From: JAWLBR01 sp041687495
GTDB taxonomy: Bacteria > Bacillota > Limnochordia > DTU087 > JAAYGB01
Direction of reading: 5' to 3'
DNA length: 64,000 bases
Assembly: GCA_041687495.1 (NCBI GenBank)
Contig: JAWLBR010000005.1
Span: forward strand, 1-64,000
Shown piece by piece: positions 53,501 to 62,087 of the stretch. Both the position numbers and the translations under genes were made by a program. The stretch's first letter is position 1. The number at the start of each line of letters is the position of its first letter. The notes under the pieces are model-generated. The model made no database searches. It saw nothing but the letters and a program-made list of their open reading frames with translations, and had not been told where the DNA came from.

Positions 53501-53987
53501 CATCTCTCGATTTCACATGCCCCGCCAACGGCAGGAACCTCATCTCTGCCTTGCCGACTTTCTCCGGGATGCCGGGCATCCCGGCACCGACTATCTCGGG
53601 ATGTTCGTGTTGACAACTGGGCACGGAGTTGCATCCCTGGCTAAGGAATGGACACAAGCCGGGCAATATGTGCGATCACATCTGATTCAGGCCTTGGCCC
53701 TAGAACTAGCGGAAGCATTTGCCGAGAGAATCCACGAGATTATGCGCGATGTCTGGGGGCTACCAAGGAGCGAAGACCGACTGCACCAGCCGAGCAAACA
53801 CCAAGGCATTCGGGTCTCCTTTGGATACCCGACCTGTCCAGACTTAACAGCTCAAAGGCAGCTCTTTGACCTCCTCCACCCGGAGGACATCGGAGTCGCC
53901 CTTACCGATAGCTGCATGATGGAGCCAGAGGCCTCCGTATCAGCATTGGTCTTTGCTCATCCCCAAGCCCGCTACTTCAGCGTCTAA
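50517..53987 (+). CDS. metH: cobalamin-dependent methionine synthase
   Basis: The full-length enzyme of about 1156 residues transfers methyl from methyl-tetrahydrofolate through cobalamin to homocysteine. Domains in order: homocysteine-binding barrel (ending GGCCGTTPEHI), pterin-binding barrel (VGERNNVIGSK onward), cap and B12 domain with the ligand motif GDVHDIGKN, a variable linker of about 60 residues, and the AdoMet activation domain (RVSFGYPTCPDL near the end). The activation domain is often missing in related bacteria but is present here. I start at an ATG nine bases after AAGGA. It precedes the methyltransferase-MTHFR gene, its partner in the folate cycle. Confidence 0.96.
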   Translation: MPRANLRELLGQRILVLDGAMGTLLQQAELTRQDFGDEQYEGCNEVLNITRPDIVERAHRLYLQAGADLIETNTFGGSSIVLAEYGLAARARELNQVAAQIARQAADQMSTLARPRFVLGSMGPTTKSLSLRTGDVTFTDLVAAYQEQAEALLMGGVDALLIETAQDTLNIKAAGIGISQAFRSTSSTVPIMISATVEPMGTTLAGQTVEALYLSLEHLQPVSIGINCATGPELMTAHIQTLSQIAQCAVSCHPNAGLPDETGCYHETPKAFAEKMRVLAEKGWLNIAGGCCGTTPEHIRALAQALDGVLPRRPPAKPRTSALSGLEPLWLDPGHRPYLVGERNNVIGSKLFRELVEQEEFDEAADIARMQVSKGAQLIDICLANPSRDELADLENFLPHAANRVRVPLMIDSTNPAVMEAGLRRTQGKGVLNSINLEDGMHRFERGAALAREYGAAVVVGTIDEQGMALTKERKQEVARRSYRILVDEFGLPPQDIIFDPLVFPVGTGDATYRMAAAETVAALRQFKREFPQCPTILGISNVSFGLPPAGREVLNSVFLYHCTQAGLDLAIVNPEKLRRYPSISQDERELAEAVLFSGDEDAITSFTIHFRNKSASEPPRPKVTISAKERLAQKVTEGTKIGLSEVLEELLQHLTPIQIVNGPLLEGMAQVGLLFDAQQLIVAEVLQSAEVMKAAVSYLEPYMGKDEVSTRGTLLLATVKGDVHDIGKNLVNVIFSNNGYKVVDLGTKVGPEELIAACRQHHPDIIGLSGLLVKSTQQMASTAEALQLAGIAIPLLVGGAALTRGFTERHIAARYGGEVIYAKDAMDGLRSANRIMLADQEQRGTPEPEVDVDVVQGALPQAPDQAKPTTTISARLSAADHRHSRADTPVDPTTPYLPADTERHLLRNYPLEQLQPYINWQRLLGKHMGIRGNIADLINSGDRQTTELMQAAQNLLRELSKKQRIQATGIYQFFPACGQGNEILIYAPNDDSQVISRFHMPRQRQEPHLCLADFLRDAGHPGTDYLGMFVLTTGHGVASLAKEWTQAGQYVRSHLIQALALELAEAFAERIHEIMRDVWGLPRSEDRLHQPSKHQGIRVSFGYPTCPDLTAQRQLFDLLHPEDIGVALTDSCMMEPEASVSALVFAHPQARYFSV

Positions 53988-54033
53988 CGCTGTCGGTTCG
54001 TTGGCCAATTTCACAGAAGCAAGGAGAACTACT

Positions 54034-55911
54034 ATGACCTTACCATTGAGCCTAAAGCAGTACTTATCCGACTCGCTCCTATTGGGAGACGGTGCGATGG
54101 CCACCTACCTTTACCAACAGGGAATTCCGGTCGGGATTTGTTACGAAGAGCTCTGCCTCTCTCAGCCCGAACTCATCGCCCAAGTGCATTTTGAGTACTA
54201 CCAGGCCGGAGCAAGATTAATTGAAACCAACACCTTTGGAGCCAACCGGGAGCGCCTATCCCGATACGGTTTGGAAAATAGAACTACTGAGATCAACGCC
54301 GCTGCAGCCAGCTTAGCTCGACAGTCGGTGGGGCCTGATGCCTACGTAGCCGGGAGTATTGGAGCTATCTCTGCGGGGCGAGTGGGCGAAGTCCCTGCGG
54401 CTGAGTACCAGCAGATGTATGTGGAGCAAGCTGAGGCTCTCTTAAGCGCTGATGTGGATGCCATCATACTAGAGACATTTCTGGACTTCAACGAGATGCT
54501 TCTGGCGCTTAAGGCCATTCGCCCATTGACCGAGCTCCCCATCGTGGCGCAGTTGGCAGTGATGGAGTTAACTGGAACGAAAGATGGGTATAGCTTAAGT
54601 ACGGCATTATCTCGTATGCTGGATGTCGGCGCTGATGTCGTCGGCCTCAATTGCCGCTTAGGCCCCTCCGAGATGGTCCGCTCACTGGCCGGTGCAGTTG
54701 TCCCGAAGCAGACCATCCTGTCTGCGTTTCCCAATGCCGGACGGTTGGGTATCTCGGAAGGTGAGTTCGCCTACAAATCCACTCCCGACTACTTTGCCGC
54801 CAGTGCTCTACGCCTGCGGGAACAGGGGGTGCGATTGCTAGGGGGATGTTGCGGCACCACGCCCAACCATATCAAGGCCATGGCCGCCGCCTTGCAGGGA
54901 TTGAAGCCCGTGCCCCACTGCAACTCATCTACTGCGCTCCAGGTGGAGCAACGTCAGGTACCAAGTCCTGAACCGCCGTCCAGGCAGCAGGCCTCCCCCT
55001 CTTTGGTGGATCTAGTCAAGTCTCGACACACTATCATCGTCGAATACGATCCACCACGGGATTTGGACCCGTCCGGGTTTCTCCGCGGAGCTAAAGTTTT
55101 GAGGGAAGCGGGCGCCGATCTGGTAACACTGGCCGATAACTCATTGGCCACAGTGCGCATGAGCAACATGGCTCTGGGGGCTCTGCTCAAATCCAAGGTG
55201 GGAATAGAACCTTTGGTGCATGTCGCCTGTCGAGATCGCAACCTTTTGGGGCAGCAGTCACACCTCATGGGACTGGATGCCTTGGGAATTCACCAAATCC
55301 TGGTGATCACCGGGGATCCCTCTCGCATTGGCGATTTGCCCGGAGCAAGTTCGGTCTATGACCTGACGTCTATTGAACTGATCAAGATGGCCAAGCAGAT
55401 GAATCAGGGCGTGTCCTTTTCCGGCCGTCGGTTAACAAAGACAGCGAGGTTTGTGGTGGGAGCTGCCTTCAATCCCAACGTCTCCAACCTCGAGGTAGCG
55501 CTCGAGAGACTGCAGCGCAAGATCGAGGCTGGAGCAGACTTTGTCATGACCCAGCCCGTATACGATCTGCAGACACTGCACAGAGTGTATGAAGCGGCTA
55601 AGGGACTAGCCATCCCGGTATTCATCGGTATCATGCCTATCACCAGTTACCGGAATGCGCAGTTTTTGCACAATGAAGTGCCAGGAATCAAAATCGCTTC
55701 CGGAGTGATGCAGCGTTTTCAGGCGCTGGAGGGAGAGCGGGCGCGGGCTGAGGGAGTAGCCATTGCCCGGGATCTGCTGGATCACGCCGTCAAGTTGTTC
55801 AAAGGCATCTACTTAATTACGCCCTTTGCCTACCACGGGATGACAGCTGCCTTAGCCCAACACGTAATCGCGCAGGCGAAGCAGGCTCCCCGTGGATCAG
55901 CCGAGGATTGA
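54034..55911 (+). CDS. homocysteine S-methyltransferase / methylenetetrahydrofolate reductase fusion (YitJ type)
   Basis: The 625-residue protein has an N-terminal homocysteine S-methyltransferase barrel (LLGDGAMATYLYQQG; zinc cysteines in GLNCRLGP and GGCCGTTPNH) and a C-terminal 5,10-methylenetetrahydrofolate reductase domain (VEYDPPRD, ILVITGDPSRIG, FVMTQPVYD). The reductase supplies methyl-tetrahydrofolate. The ATG follows AAGGAG. It starts 47 bases after metH; the pair likely forms an operon. Such fusions in Bacillota are known as YitJ. Confidence 0.95.
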   Translation: MTLPLSLKQYLSDSLLLGDGAMATYLYQQGIPVGICYEELCLSQPELIAQVHFEYYQAGARLIETNTFGANRERLSRYGLENRTTEINAAAASLARQSVGPDAYVAGSIGAISAGRVGEVPAAEYQQMYVEQAEALLSADVDAIILETFLDFNEMLLALKAIRPLTELPIVAQLAVMELTGTKDGYSLSTALSRMLDVGADVVGLNCRLGPSEMVRSLAGAVVPKQTILSAFPNAGRLGISEGEFAYKSTPDYFAASALRLREQGVRLLGGCCGTTPNHIKAMAAALQGLKPVPHCNSSTALQVEQRQVPSPEPPSRQQASPSLVDLVKSRHTIIVEYDPPRDLDPSGFLRGAKVLREAGADLVTLADNSLATVRMSNMALGALLKSKVGIEPLVHVACRDRNLLGQQSHLMGLDALGIHQILVITGDPSRIGDLPGASSVYDLTSIELIKMAKQMNQGVSFSGRRLTKTARFVVGAAFNPNVSNLEVALERLQRKIEAGADFVMTQPVYDLQTLHRVYEAAKGLAIPVFIGIMPITSYRNAQFLHNEVPGIKIASGVMQRFQALEGERARAEGVAIARDLLDHAVKLFKGIYLITPFAYHGMTAALAQHVIAQAKQAPRGSAED

Positions 55912-55917
55912 TGTCGA

Positions 55918-56661
55918 TTATGGCACAAAGGTCAGGAGCAGCAGTCCGGCTACCACCCCTGCAACTGCCCCAAACGTGCCCCCGTGCCCCCGGTCGGCCA
56001 GATTCTGCGCTTCTGGAATCAGTTCGTCGAAGACAATGTATAGCATAGCACCAGCGGCAAAACCTAGTGACAAAGACAACGCGACGGGGGAAACAGTTCC
56101 GAATCTAGCTCCCAGGTAAGCACCTATTCCCATTGGCAATCCAGCCAACGCAGCCAGAAGGGTGCACTTCACATAGCCGACACCGGCGATCACCATCGGA
56201 GCTGCCATTGCCATTCCCTCGGGGATATTCTGAATCACCATCGCCAGTACCAAGCTTAGACCAGTAACGTCGGATACGATAAAACCGGTACCAATGGCTA
56301 ACCCCTCAGGCAAGTTGTGCATTGTAATGCCCAACCCAAGAATCGCCCCAGTCTTCAAAAACCGAGACTTTTCACTGTCCTCGGAGAAAAAGTGAGTATG
56401 CGGAAGGAGCACGTCTAGCAGTGCAATCAGAAGAACACCCAACAGCAGTCCAGCGAACGTTACCAGCTCACCGCCAATATGCAAGGCCTCTGGTAGTAGG
56501 TCGGCAAATATGATCGCCAACATGATTCCACCAGAAAACCCTAAGACAAAGCTTAACAACTTGTTACCCGGTCGGCCCAAAATGACGGTGAGTAGTCCTC
56601 CGAGTCCGGTACCGACAATCCCAGCAAAAACCCCAATCCGAGCTATCTCGTATGCGTTCAT
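55918..56661 (-). CDS. ZIP-family metal transporter
   Basis: The 247-residue membrane protein has eight helices with the ZIP metal motif HNLPEGLAIGTG (helix IV) and IQNIPEGMAMAAP (helix V), which hold the histidine, glutamate and asparagine ligands. It would carry zinc or other divalent metals. It is convergent with the methyltransferase-MTHFR gene. A dedicated zinc ABC importer is also in this window. Confidence 0.93.
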   Translation of the reverse strand: MNAYEIARIGVFAGIVGTGLGGLLTVILGRPGNKLLSFVLGFSGGIMLAIIFADLLPEALHIGGELVTFAGLLLGVLLIALLDVLLPHTHFFSEDSEKSRFLKTGAILGLGITMHNLPEGLAIGTGFIVSDVTGLSLVLAMVIQNIPEGMAMAAPMVIAGVGYVKCTLLAALAGLPMGIGAYLGARFGTVSPVALSLSLGFAAGAMLYIVFDELIPEAQNLADRGHGGTFGAVAGVVAGLLLLTFVP

Positions 56662-56775
56662 GAAACTTGGGTTTCTCCTTTCCGCTCACACCTGCTGTCT
56701 CAGACTCATCTGGACTATAGCTAGGTCTACGATCTCATCTACAGTTAATGGCTTTGATAAAGGAGCTGTGCCATC

Positions 56776-57372
56776 ATGGAACAAACTTGGCTGAACTCAG
56801 ACATGTTTCAATGGGTGGTACTCCCCATCCTTATCTTTTGTGCCAGGGTTCTCGACGTATCCATTGGCACTATTCGCATCATATTCGTGTCCAAGGGGCA
56901 AAAAGTACTAGCTCCCCTTTTAGGCTTCTGCGAGATCCTGATTTGGCTCATAGCCATCGGGCAGGTAATGAATAACTTGAGCAATGCAATGGCCTACATC
57001 GCCTACGCCGGCGGTTTTGCTGCTGGTAACTATGTTGGCCTGACCATCGAAGAACGACTGGCCATAGGGTACCTCGTGGTCAGGATTATCACTCCGAAGG
57101 CCGGGGACAAACTGTTCGGCGCCTTGACCGAGGCCGGATTTGGAGCTACGAAGGTAGAGGCCACCGGCGCCCGTGGTCCAGCCACACTGATCTACTCGGT
57201 CATTCGGCGAAAAAGCTTGGATGAACTAGTTGAGATCATCCACGCCCAGTCGCCAAAGGCTTTCTACTCCATTGAGGATGCCCGGGTTACCAACGAAGGG
57301 ATTTTTCCGTCGCCTTCAGTGACCGGACGCTTCCGGCTCACCGCGATGTCTGGTCGTCGCAAAAGAAAGTAG
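56776..57372 (+). CDS. UPF0316 (DUF2179/DUF5698) membrane protein
   Basis: The 198-residue protein has three N-terminal membrane helices (residues 12-95; VSIGTIRIIFVSKG is typical) and a C-terminal soluble DUF2179 domain (ATGARGPATLIYSVIRRK; YSIEDARVTNEG). It matches the conserved UPF0316 family of Bacillota. The DUF2179 domain resembles a small nucleotide or metabolite sensor, and function is not known. It is divergent from the ZIP gene. Confidence 0.9.
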   Translation: MEQTWLNSDMFQWVVLPILIFCARVLDVSIGTIRIIFVSKGQKVLAPLLGFCEILIWLIAIGQVMNNLSNAMAYIAYAGGFAAGNYVGLTIEERLAIGYLVVRIITPKAGDKLFGALTEAGFGATKVEATGARGPATLIYSVIRRKSLDELVEIIHAQSPKAFYSIEDARVTNEGIFPSPSVTGRFRLTAMSGRRKRK

Positions 57373-57401
57373 TCTCCTTGGAACTTTGCCTCCACAGACA
57401 A

Positions 57402-57443
57402 GGCTGAGAACGACCAAGGCTTTACGCCCAGCTGCTCTCAGCC
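57402..57443. terminator. hairpin between convergent genes
   Basis: GGCTGAGA (57402-57409) and TCTCAGCC (57436-57443) pair across 26 bases. There is no T run, so termination is only likely. Confidence 0.5.
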
Positions 57444-57452
57444 TATGCAATC

Positions 57453-59252
57453 TTACGCGATAGACCCTTCTCTCAGGCCCCGTTCCTGATACATCTCCTC
57501 CAGCGCGTCTCGGTCAAATTGTGCCTTGTATAGCAGCGAGTAAATACCCCCGGTCCCGACTAGCTCCGCATGGCTTCCATGCTCTCTGATCTTACCATCA
57601 GTCACTACCGCAATTAGGTCTGCATGCTTGACAGTAGACAGGCGGTGAGCGATGATGACTGTTGTGCGGTCTTGGGACAAGCGCTCCAGGGCTTCTTGAA
57701 TCTCCATCTCCGTGGTGGTGTCTAGAGCCGAAGTGGCCTCATCCAGTATGAGAATGGGAGGGTTCTTCAGGAATACCCGTGCGATGGATACTCGCTGCTT
57801 CTGACCTCCAGAAAGCTTGATACCCCGCTCTCCCACGTAGGTCTCATACCCATCTTGCAGCGACATAATGAAGTCATGGATTCTGGCGTTCTTCGCTGCT
57901 TCCACAATTTGCTCATCGGTGGCTTCTGGATTCCCGTACAGGATATTTTCCTTGATTGTACCGGTGAAAAGAAATACGTCCTGCTGCACCAGGCCAATAT
58001 TGCGCCGCAGGGATTCCAGAGTTATATCTCGCACGTCGCTGCCATCCACCAGGATCTGTCCCTCACTGACATCATAGAACCGCGGAATCAGATGACATAG
58101 CGTCGTCTTCCCTCCACCCGATGGTCCAACCAGCGCCACGGTCTGCCCTGGCCGAATATCCAGGTTGATGTCCGTCAGAACATCAGAACCCTCTTGATAC
58201 CGGAACGAAACGTTCTTCAGTTCGATATGCCCTTTAGCGTTCTCCAGCTGCTGGGCATCAGGGCGATCCACGATCGAGGGATCCACCGCCATCAACTCAA
58301 GGAAGCGTTCAAATCCGGTCATTCCCTGTTGGAACTGCTGCGTAAATGCTGTTAAGCGGTGAATTGGCTGTAGGAAGAACCGGACAAACATCAAGTACGC
58401 GGTGAGGTCAGCCAAGTCAATATATCCCCGGTAGGTATAGATACCACCGGCCACCAGTACTGTCACGTCAAGCAAGTTGGTTAGGAAGTTCATCCCCGAT
58501 GAATACTCTGCCATAGCCTTAAAGGCTCGCTGCCTGGCATTACGAAAAAGGGAATTAGCTCCATCGAACCGCTTCTTTTCGTACCCTTCGTTGGTAAAGC
58601 TCTTGGCGACGCGAATCCCGGACAAACTGTTCTCCAGCTCAGCGTTCACGTCGGCTATCTTTCTGCGCTCTTCCATAAACGCATCGCGCATTACCTTCCG
58701 CCTGGAGATAGCATACCAGGCTATAATTGGGACAAACGCGAAGGCGATCAGGGTCAGCGTCAGGTTGATCCGAGCCAGGTACCAGAAAGATCCCACAAAC
58801 ATCAAAGTTGCGATCAAGAGATCCTCTGGGCCATGGTGGGCCAACTCAGATATGTCCCGTAGGTCATTGACGATCCGGGACATTAGGTATCCAACTTTAG
58901 TGTCATCAAAGAACCGGAAGTCTTGAGTCTGCAGGTGGGTAAACAGATCCCGACGCATGTGGTATTCCATCCGGACGCCGACTACGTGCCCCCAGTAGTT
59001 GATGATGTACTGCCCCACTAACCTGACCAGGTACAGCGCCACCAAAATCCCACCAAACACCAAGATCGAACGCAGGCGCTGGTTGGGGATGAAGTCTTTC
59101 ATAAATAGCCTTGATACCATAGGAAATATGAGATCCAGCCCAGCGATGCCGCTGGCACAAATCATATCCAGAAGGAACAACTTCCATTCTGGCTTGTAAT
59201 ACGCAGCAAACTTTCTTATTCTGCCCATGCTTGTCGTCTTCTCCTCCTCCAT
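57453..59252 (-). CDS. ABC exporter (fused membrane and ATPase domains)
   Basis: The 599-residue half-transporter has six membrane helices (residues about 20-320) and an ATPase domain with Walker A GPSGGGKTTL, signature LSGGQKQRV, Walker B ILILDEATSALD and switch AHRLST. It is a homodimerising MsbA/LmrA-type exporter, of lipids or drugs. Length is standard. The start at the first ATG is behind GAGAGG; a second ATG eight codons later is possible. Confidence 0.93.
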   Translation of the reverse strand: MEEEKTTSMGRIRKFAAYYKPEWKLFLLDMICASGIAGLDLIFPMVSRLFMKDFIPNQRLRSILVFGGILVALYLVRLVGQYIINYWGHVVGVRMEYHMRRDLFTHLQTQDFRFFDDTKVGYLMSRIVNDLRDISELAHHGPEDLLIATLMFVGSFWYLARINLTLTLIAFAFVPIIAWYAISRRKVMRDAFMEERRKIADVNAELENSLSGIRVAKSFTNEGYEKKRFDGANSLFRNARQRAFKAMAEYSSGMNFLTNLLDVTVLVAGGIYTYRGYIDLADLTAYLMFVRFFLQPIHRLTAFTQQFQQGMTGFERFLELMAVDPSIVDRPDAQQLENAKGHIELKNVSFRYQEGSDVLTDINLDIRPGQTVALVGPSGGGKTTLCHLIPRFYDVSEGQILVDGSDVRDITLESLRRNIGLVQQDVFLFTGTIKENILYGNPEATDEQIVEAAKNARIHDFIMSLQDGYETYVGERGIKLSGGQKQRVSIARVFLKNPPILILDEATSALDTTTEMEIQEALERLSQDRTTVIIAHRLSTVKHADLIAVVTDGKIREHGSHAELVGTGGIYSLLYKAQFDRDALEEMYQERGLREGSIA

Positions 59253-59665
59253 AACAGCCTCTCAGTTACAGGCGGTGTCAATCAACAACAAAGGTCGAGG
59301 CTCCCACGCGTGAGTTACGTGGCAGCCCCTCGCCTCCGAAATCTTTTCATCTGCAATGCTACCAAGCGACCTGATACCACAGCACAAATGTGAGACCGTG
59401 ACTCCAGTTTCTCCCGCCAACCTATATCCACAGCTTCCCCCCTAGCGTGCGTCAACACAAATAGTCTTGTTTGTTAGCTTCTCGTTAAGAGAGTGATTTC
59501 CTTTTTCACTTCAATCGTTAAGAGCCGGAAAATGTAAACGGGTATTGCTGCAATTTTCCCCGTTTTGCAAAATACAACTGGAACTGAAGCGGGAATTTGG
59601 CGGTCAACTGCGAAGTAAGAGATCTAGACGGAGTCAGGACAGCAACTACGAAGGGAAGTGCGACT
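59253..59665. other. 413-base intergenic region with a 10-base direct repeat
   Basis: No gene seen between the divergent ABC exporter and acetyltransferase genes. TCGTTAAGAG occurs twice (59482-59491 and 59515-59524), 33 bases apart in the same direction, about three helical turns. It could be an operator for either gene. Confidence 0.35.
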
Positions 59666-60901
59666 ATGGGCATGGTAGTTAGGCAGATCGACCCTGCAAA
59701 TCCGCAGGAGTTGGAGCGATATTACGATATCAGCTTTCAGGCATTCAATGTCAACAGCGCCCCACCCGAGGTGCGCCGAGCTATGAGGGAACAGGAATAC
59801 GCCAAGCCTGAGGATACCCAAGCTGTGTTTGACGGTCAGGAATTGCTGGCCGGCTTGGTGGCACACAACATGAAAATGTACGCTGGTACATCCGTACTGC
59901 CCATGGGCGGAATCGCCTCGGTGGCCTGCCCACCCGAGTACAGGAGAAGAGGCGCCACTGCGCTGCTGCTAAGGAAAACGCTAGAACGGATGCGGGCTAA
60001 TGGGCAGGCAGTATCGATGCTCTACCCATTCAAGTTCGTTTTCTATCGCAAGTATGGCTGGGAGCTTGGCGGCAGGAGAATTCACTATACCATTCCACTA
60101 ACCGAGCTCAGCTGTTTTCTTCCGGCGCAGGGATGTGCTCGTCGGGCAACTAAAGAGCAGTACGCGCAGCTAAACCGCCTCTACGACGGTTGGGCATCGG
60201 CCCGAGTTGGAACGCTGGCTCGGGATGAGGAACATTGGCAGCGGCGGATTCTCTCAGATTCCGTCAGCAAAGAGTTTAAGTACATATACCTATGGTATCC
60301 GGATCAAGAATGCGATGAAGCTGAAGGCTACGTCATCTACACTATCAAGACGGATAAAGGCCGAGTGCTTCAAGTTAGGGAGTTGGGATACGTTACCCAA
60401 CGGGCGTACGAGGGACTATGGGGCTTACTGGCAAACCACGACTCACAAGCGGACAAGGTAGAGGTTAACCTTCCCACCGACGATCCGCTGATGCACATCA
60501 TCGCCAATCCTCGAGTTGAGGCCAAGCTTGAGCCGACTTTCATGTTTCGAATCGTCGACTTAATTCCAGCACTACAAGCTCGACCGTTCGGAGTCACCAC
60601 ACTGAACCTTCGTCTCAACGTGACTGACTCCCAATGCCCCTGGAACACCGGGAGTTTCCAAGTCCAAATTCAGGGCGGAGCGGCGACAGTAACCCAGTGC
60701 GACGCAACTGGCTCAGTGGAGGCCGATTGTGCTGAACTGGCCCTGGACATCCAAGCCCTCAGCCAGCTGTACACAGGAGTGCTAACTCCCTCTCAGGGCA
60801 TCTGTCTTGGCAAGATCAGTTATACAGGCAGCGACACTTTGCTCCCCGAGTTGGACAAAGCCTTTGCCAACCTGAGTGGATACACCAACGATTTCTTCTA
60901 A
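59666..60901 (+). CDS. Eis-like GNAT acetyltransferase with SCP2-like C-terminus
   Basis: The protein of about 411 residues has the Eis layout: a GNAT domain with GGIASVACPPEYRRRGATALLL (acetyl-CoA loop RRRGAT), a second GNAT-like domain and a C-terminal sterol-carrier-like domain (LRLNVTDSQCPWNTGSFQV onward). Family members acetylate aminoglycosides or proteins; here the substrate is unknown. The ATG follows AAGGGAAG. Confidence 0.9.
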   Translation: MGMVVRQIDPANPQELERYYDISFQAFNVNSAPPEVRRAMREQEYAKPEDTQAVFDGQELLAGLVAHNMKMYAGTSVLPMGGIASVACPPEYRRRGATALLLRKTLERMRANGQAVSMLYPFKFVFYRKYGWELGGRRIHYTIPLTELSCFLPAQGCARRATKEQYAQLNRLYDGWASARVGTLARDEEHWQRRILSDSVSKEFKYIYLWYPDQECDEAEGYVIYTIKTDKGRVLQVRELGYVTQRAYEGLWGLLANHDSQADKVEVNLPTDDPLMHIIANPRVEAKLEPTFMFRIVDLIPALQARPFGVTTLNLRLNVTDSQCPWNTGSFQVQIQGGAATVTQCDATGSVEADCAELALDIQALSQLYTGVLTPSQGICLGKISYTGSDTLLPELDKAFANLSGYTNDFF

Positions 60902-60942
60902 GAAGTAAGGGCCGGGACTTAGTATCCGGCCCTTACTTCTTC
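60901..60942. terminator. strong bidirectional terminator
   Basis: AAGAAGTAAGGGCCGG and CCGGCCCTTACTTCTT form a perfect 16-base stem with a 10-base loop. It lies between convergent genes. Confidence 0.85.
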
Positions 60943-60944
60943 AT

Positions 60945-62087
60945 CTATATTCTCTGCAGCTCTTCCATAATACCTAGGTAAACCCGAGAAGCTGCGATTA
61001 CTTCGCTTTTCAGCCCGTACTCGTTGGGGGCATGCCAGTTGGCTCCCGATGGGCCAAAGGTAAGCACTGGGATTTTTAGCATCTGCGCGATGTAGTTCGC
61101 ATCACAGACCGATGGATCATATCCGTACCGAGGAGACTGACCTGTCACTTCTGCAAACACTTGCGAAGCCAGTTGGACAATAAGCTCGGACTCATCGGTT
61201 GCAAAGCCCTCTAGGAAAGGCCCCTTCCGTTTCGACCACGCCAGTGAGACCTTATCCGTCAAACCCAGTCTGTCCACCAGCTCTTCGACCTGCTGCCAGA
61301 CCGATTCCTGGGTCTCGCCCGGCACCACATATCTTTCATACATCATCTCAGCGTGGTCCGGTACTTTTAGCACCGTCGGCTCACCGCCACTGAGGCGGCG
61401 CAGGCAGGGACTGCCTTTCCCCATCTCCGGATGTTCACCCACGGGAAGGCGTTCTAGTTCAACAGCCAGCCGGGCCGCTGAGATTAAAGCGTTCTCCCCT
61501 TCTTGGGGATAGCGGCTCGCATGGGCTACTTGGCCCTCAACTGCAATGTCCATCGAGTAGCGTCCGCGAAACCCCAGCATCATGGGATTGAAGCGGCATT
61601 CCCCGACGATGGCCATATCCGCTTGGACTAACCCCTCCCGCAGCATTGCGTAGGTGCCTTCGGAACTGCCTTCCTCGTCCGAGCTGAAGGCCAAAATCAC
61701 CTCGCCCTTCAGGCTGCGTTTTGGCTGGGAAAAGATCCGAACAGCCTCGACCATGGCAGCAAGACCGCCCTTCATGTCGCACGCCGCCAATCCATAGACC
61801 CGGTCATCTTTCTCAACAGGTTGAAATGGATCAGTGTTCCAGCCATTGTGGACCGGAACCGTATCTAGATGTCCCGAGAGCAGGAGTCGAGGACCGGGCT
61901 CGTCCCCCCGCAGGCGAGCAATAAGATTGGGACGATTTTCTGCCCCATATCTGTGGATTCTTGTTTCGAGTCCAATGTTTTCGAGCTCCTCAGCTAGAAA
62001 CTGAGCTATCTCGTGCTCATCTCCCACCACGCTGGGGATTTGAATCAGGGTGCGGTAAAGACTAAGCAGCCGCTCTGTTTGTACCAA
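60945..62087 (-). CDS. M20-family deacylase (ArgE/DapE-type)
   Basis: The protein of about 380 residues is an M20 metallohydrolase with LLSGHLDTVPV (His/Asp metal ligands), ACDMKGGLAAMV, DEEGSSEGTYAML (catalytic Glu) and the GANWHAPNE C-terminal ligand. Relatives include acetylornithine deacetylase, succinyl-diaminopimelate desuccinylase and acetyl-lysine deacetylase. It overlaps the NhaC-family gene, which is under a lysine riboswitch, so a lysine- or diaminopimelate-type substrate is plausible. Start is one of GTG or TTG codons behind AGGTGAT. Confidence 0.88.
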   Translation of the reverse strand: MVQTERLLSLYRTLIQIPSVVGDEHEIAQFLAEELENIGLETRIHRYGAENRPNLIARLRGDEPGPRLLLSGHLDTVPVHNGWNTDPFQPVEKDDRVYGLAACDMKGGLAAMVEAVRIFSQPKRSLKGEVILAFSSDEEGSSEGTYAMLREGLVQADMAIVGECRFNPMMLGFRGRYSMDIAVEGQVAHASRYPQEGENALISAARLAVELERLPVGEHPEMGKGSPCLRRLSGGEPTVLKVPDHAEMMYERYVVPGETQESVWQQVEELVDRLGLTDKVSLAWSKRKGPFLEGFATDESELIVQLASQVFAEVTGQSPRYGYDPSVCDANYIAQMLKIPVLTFGPSGANWHAPNEYGLKSEVIAASRVYLGIMEELQRI

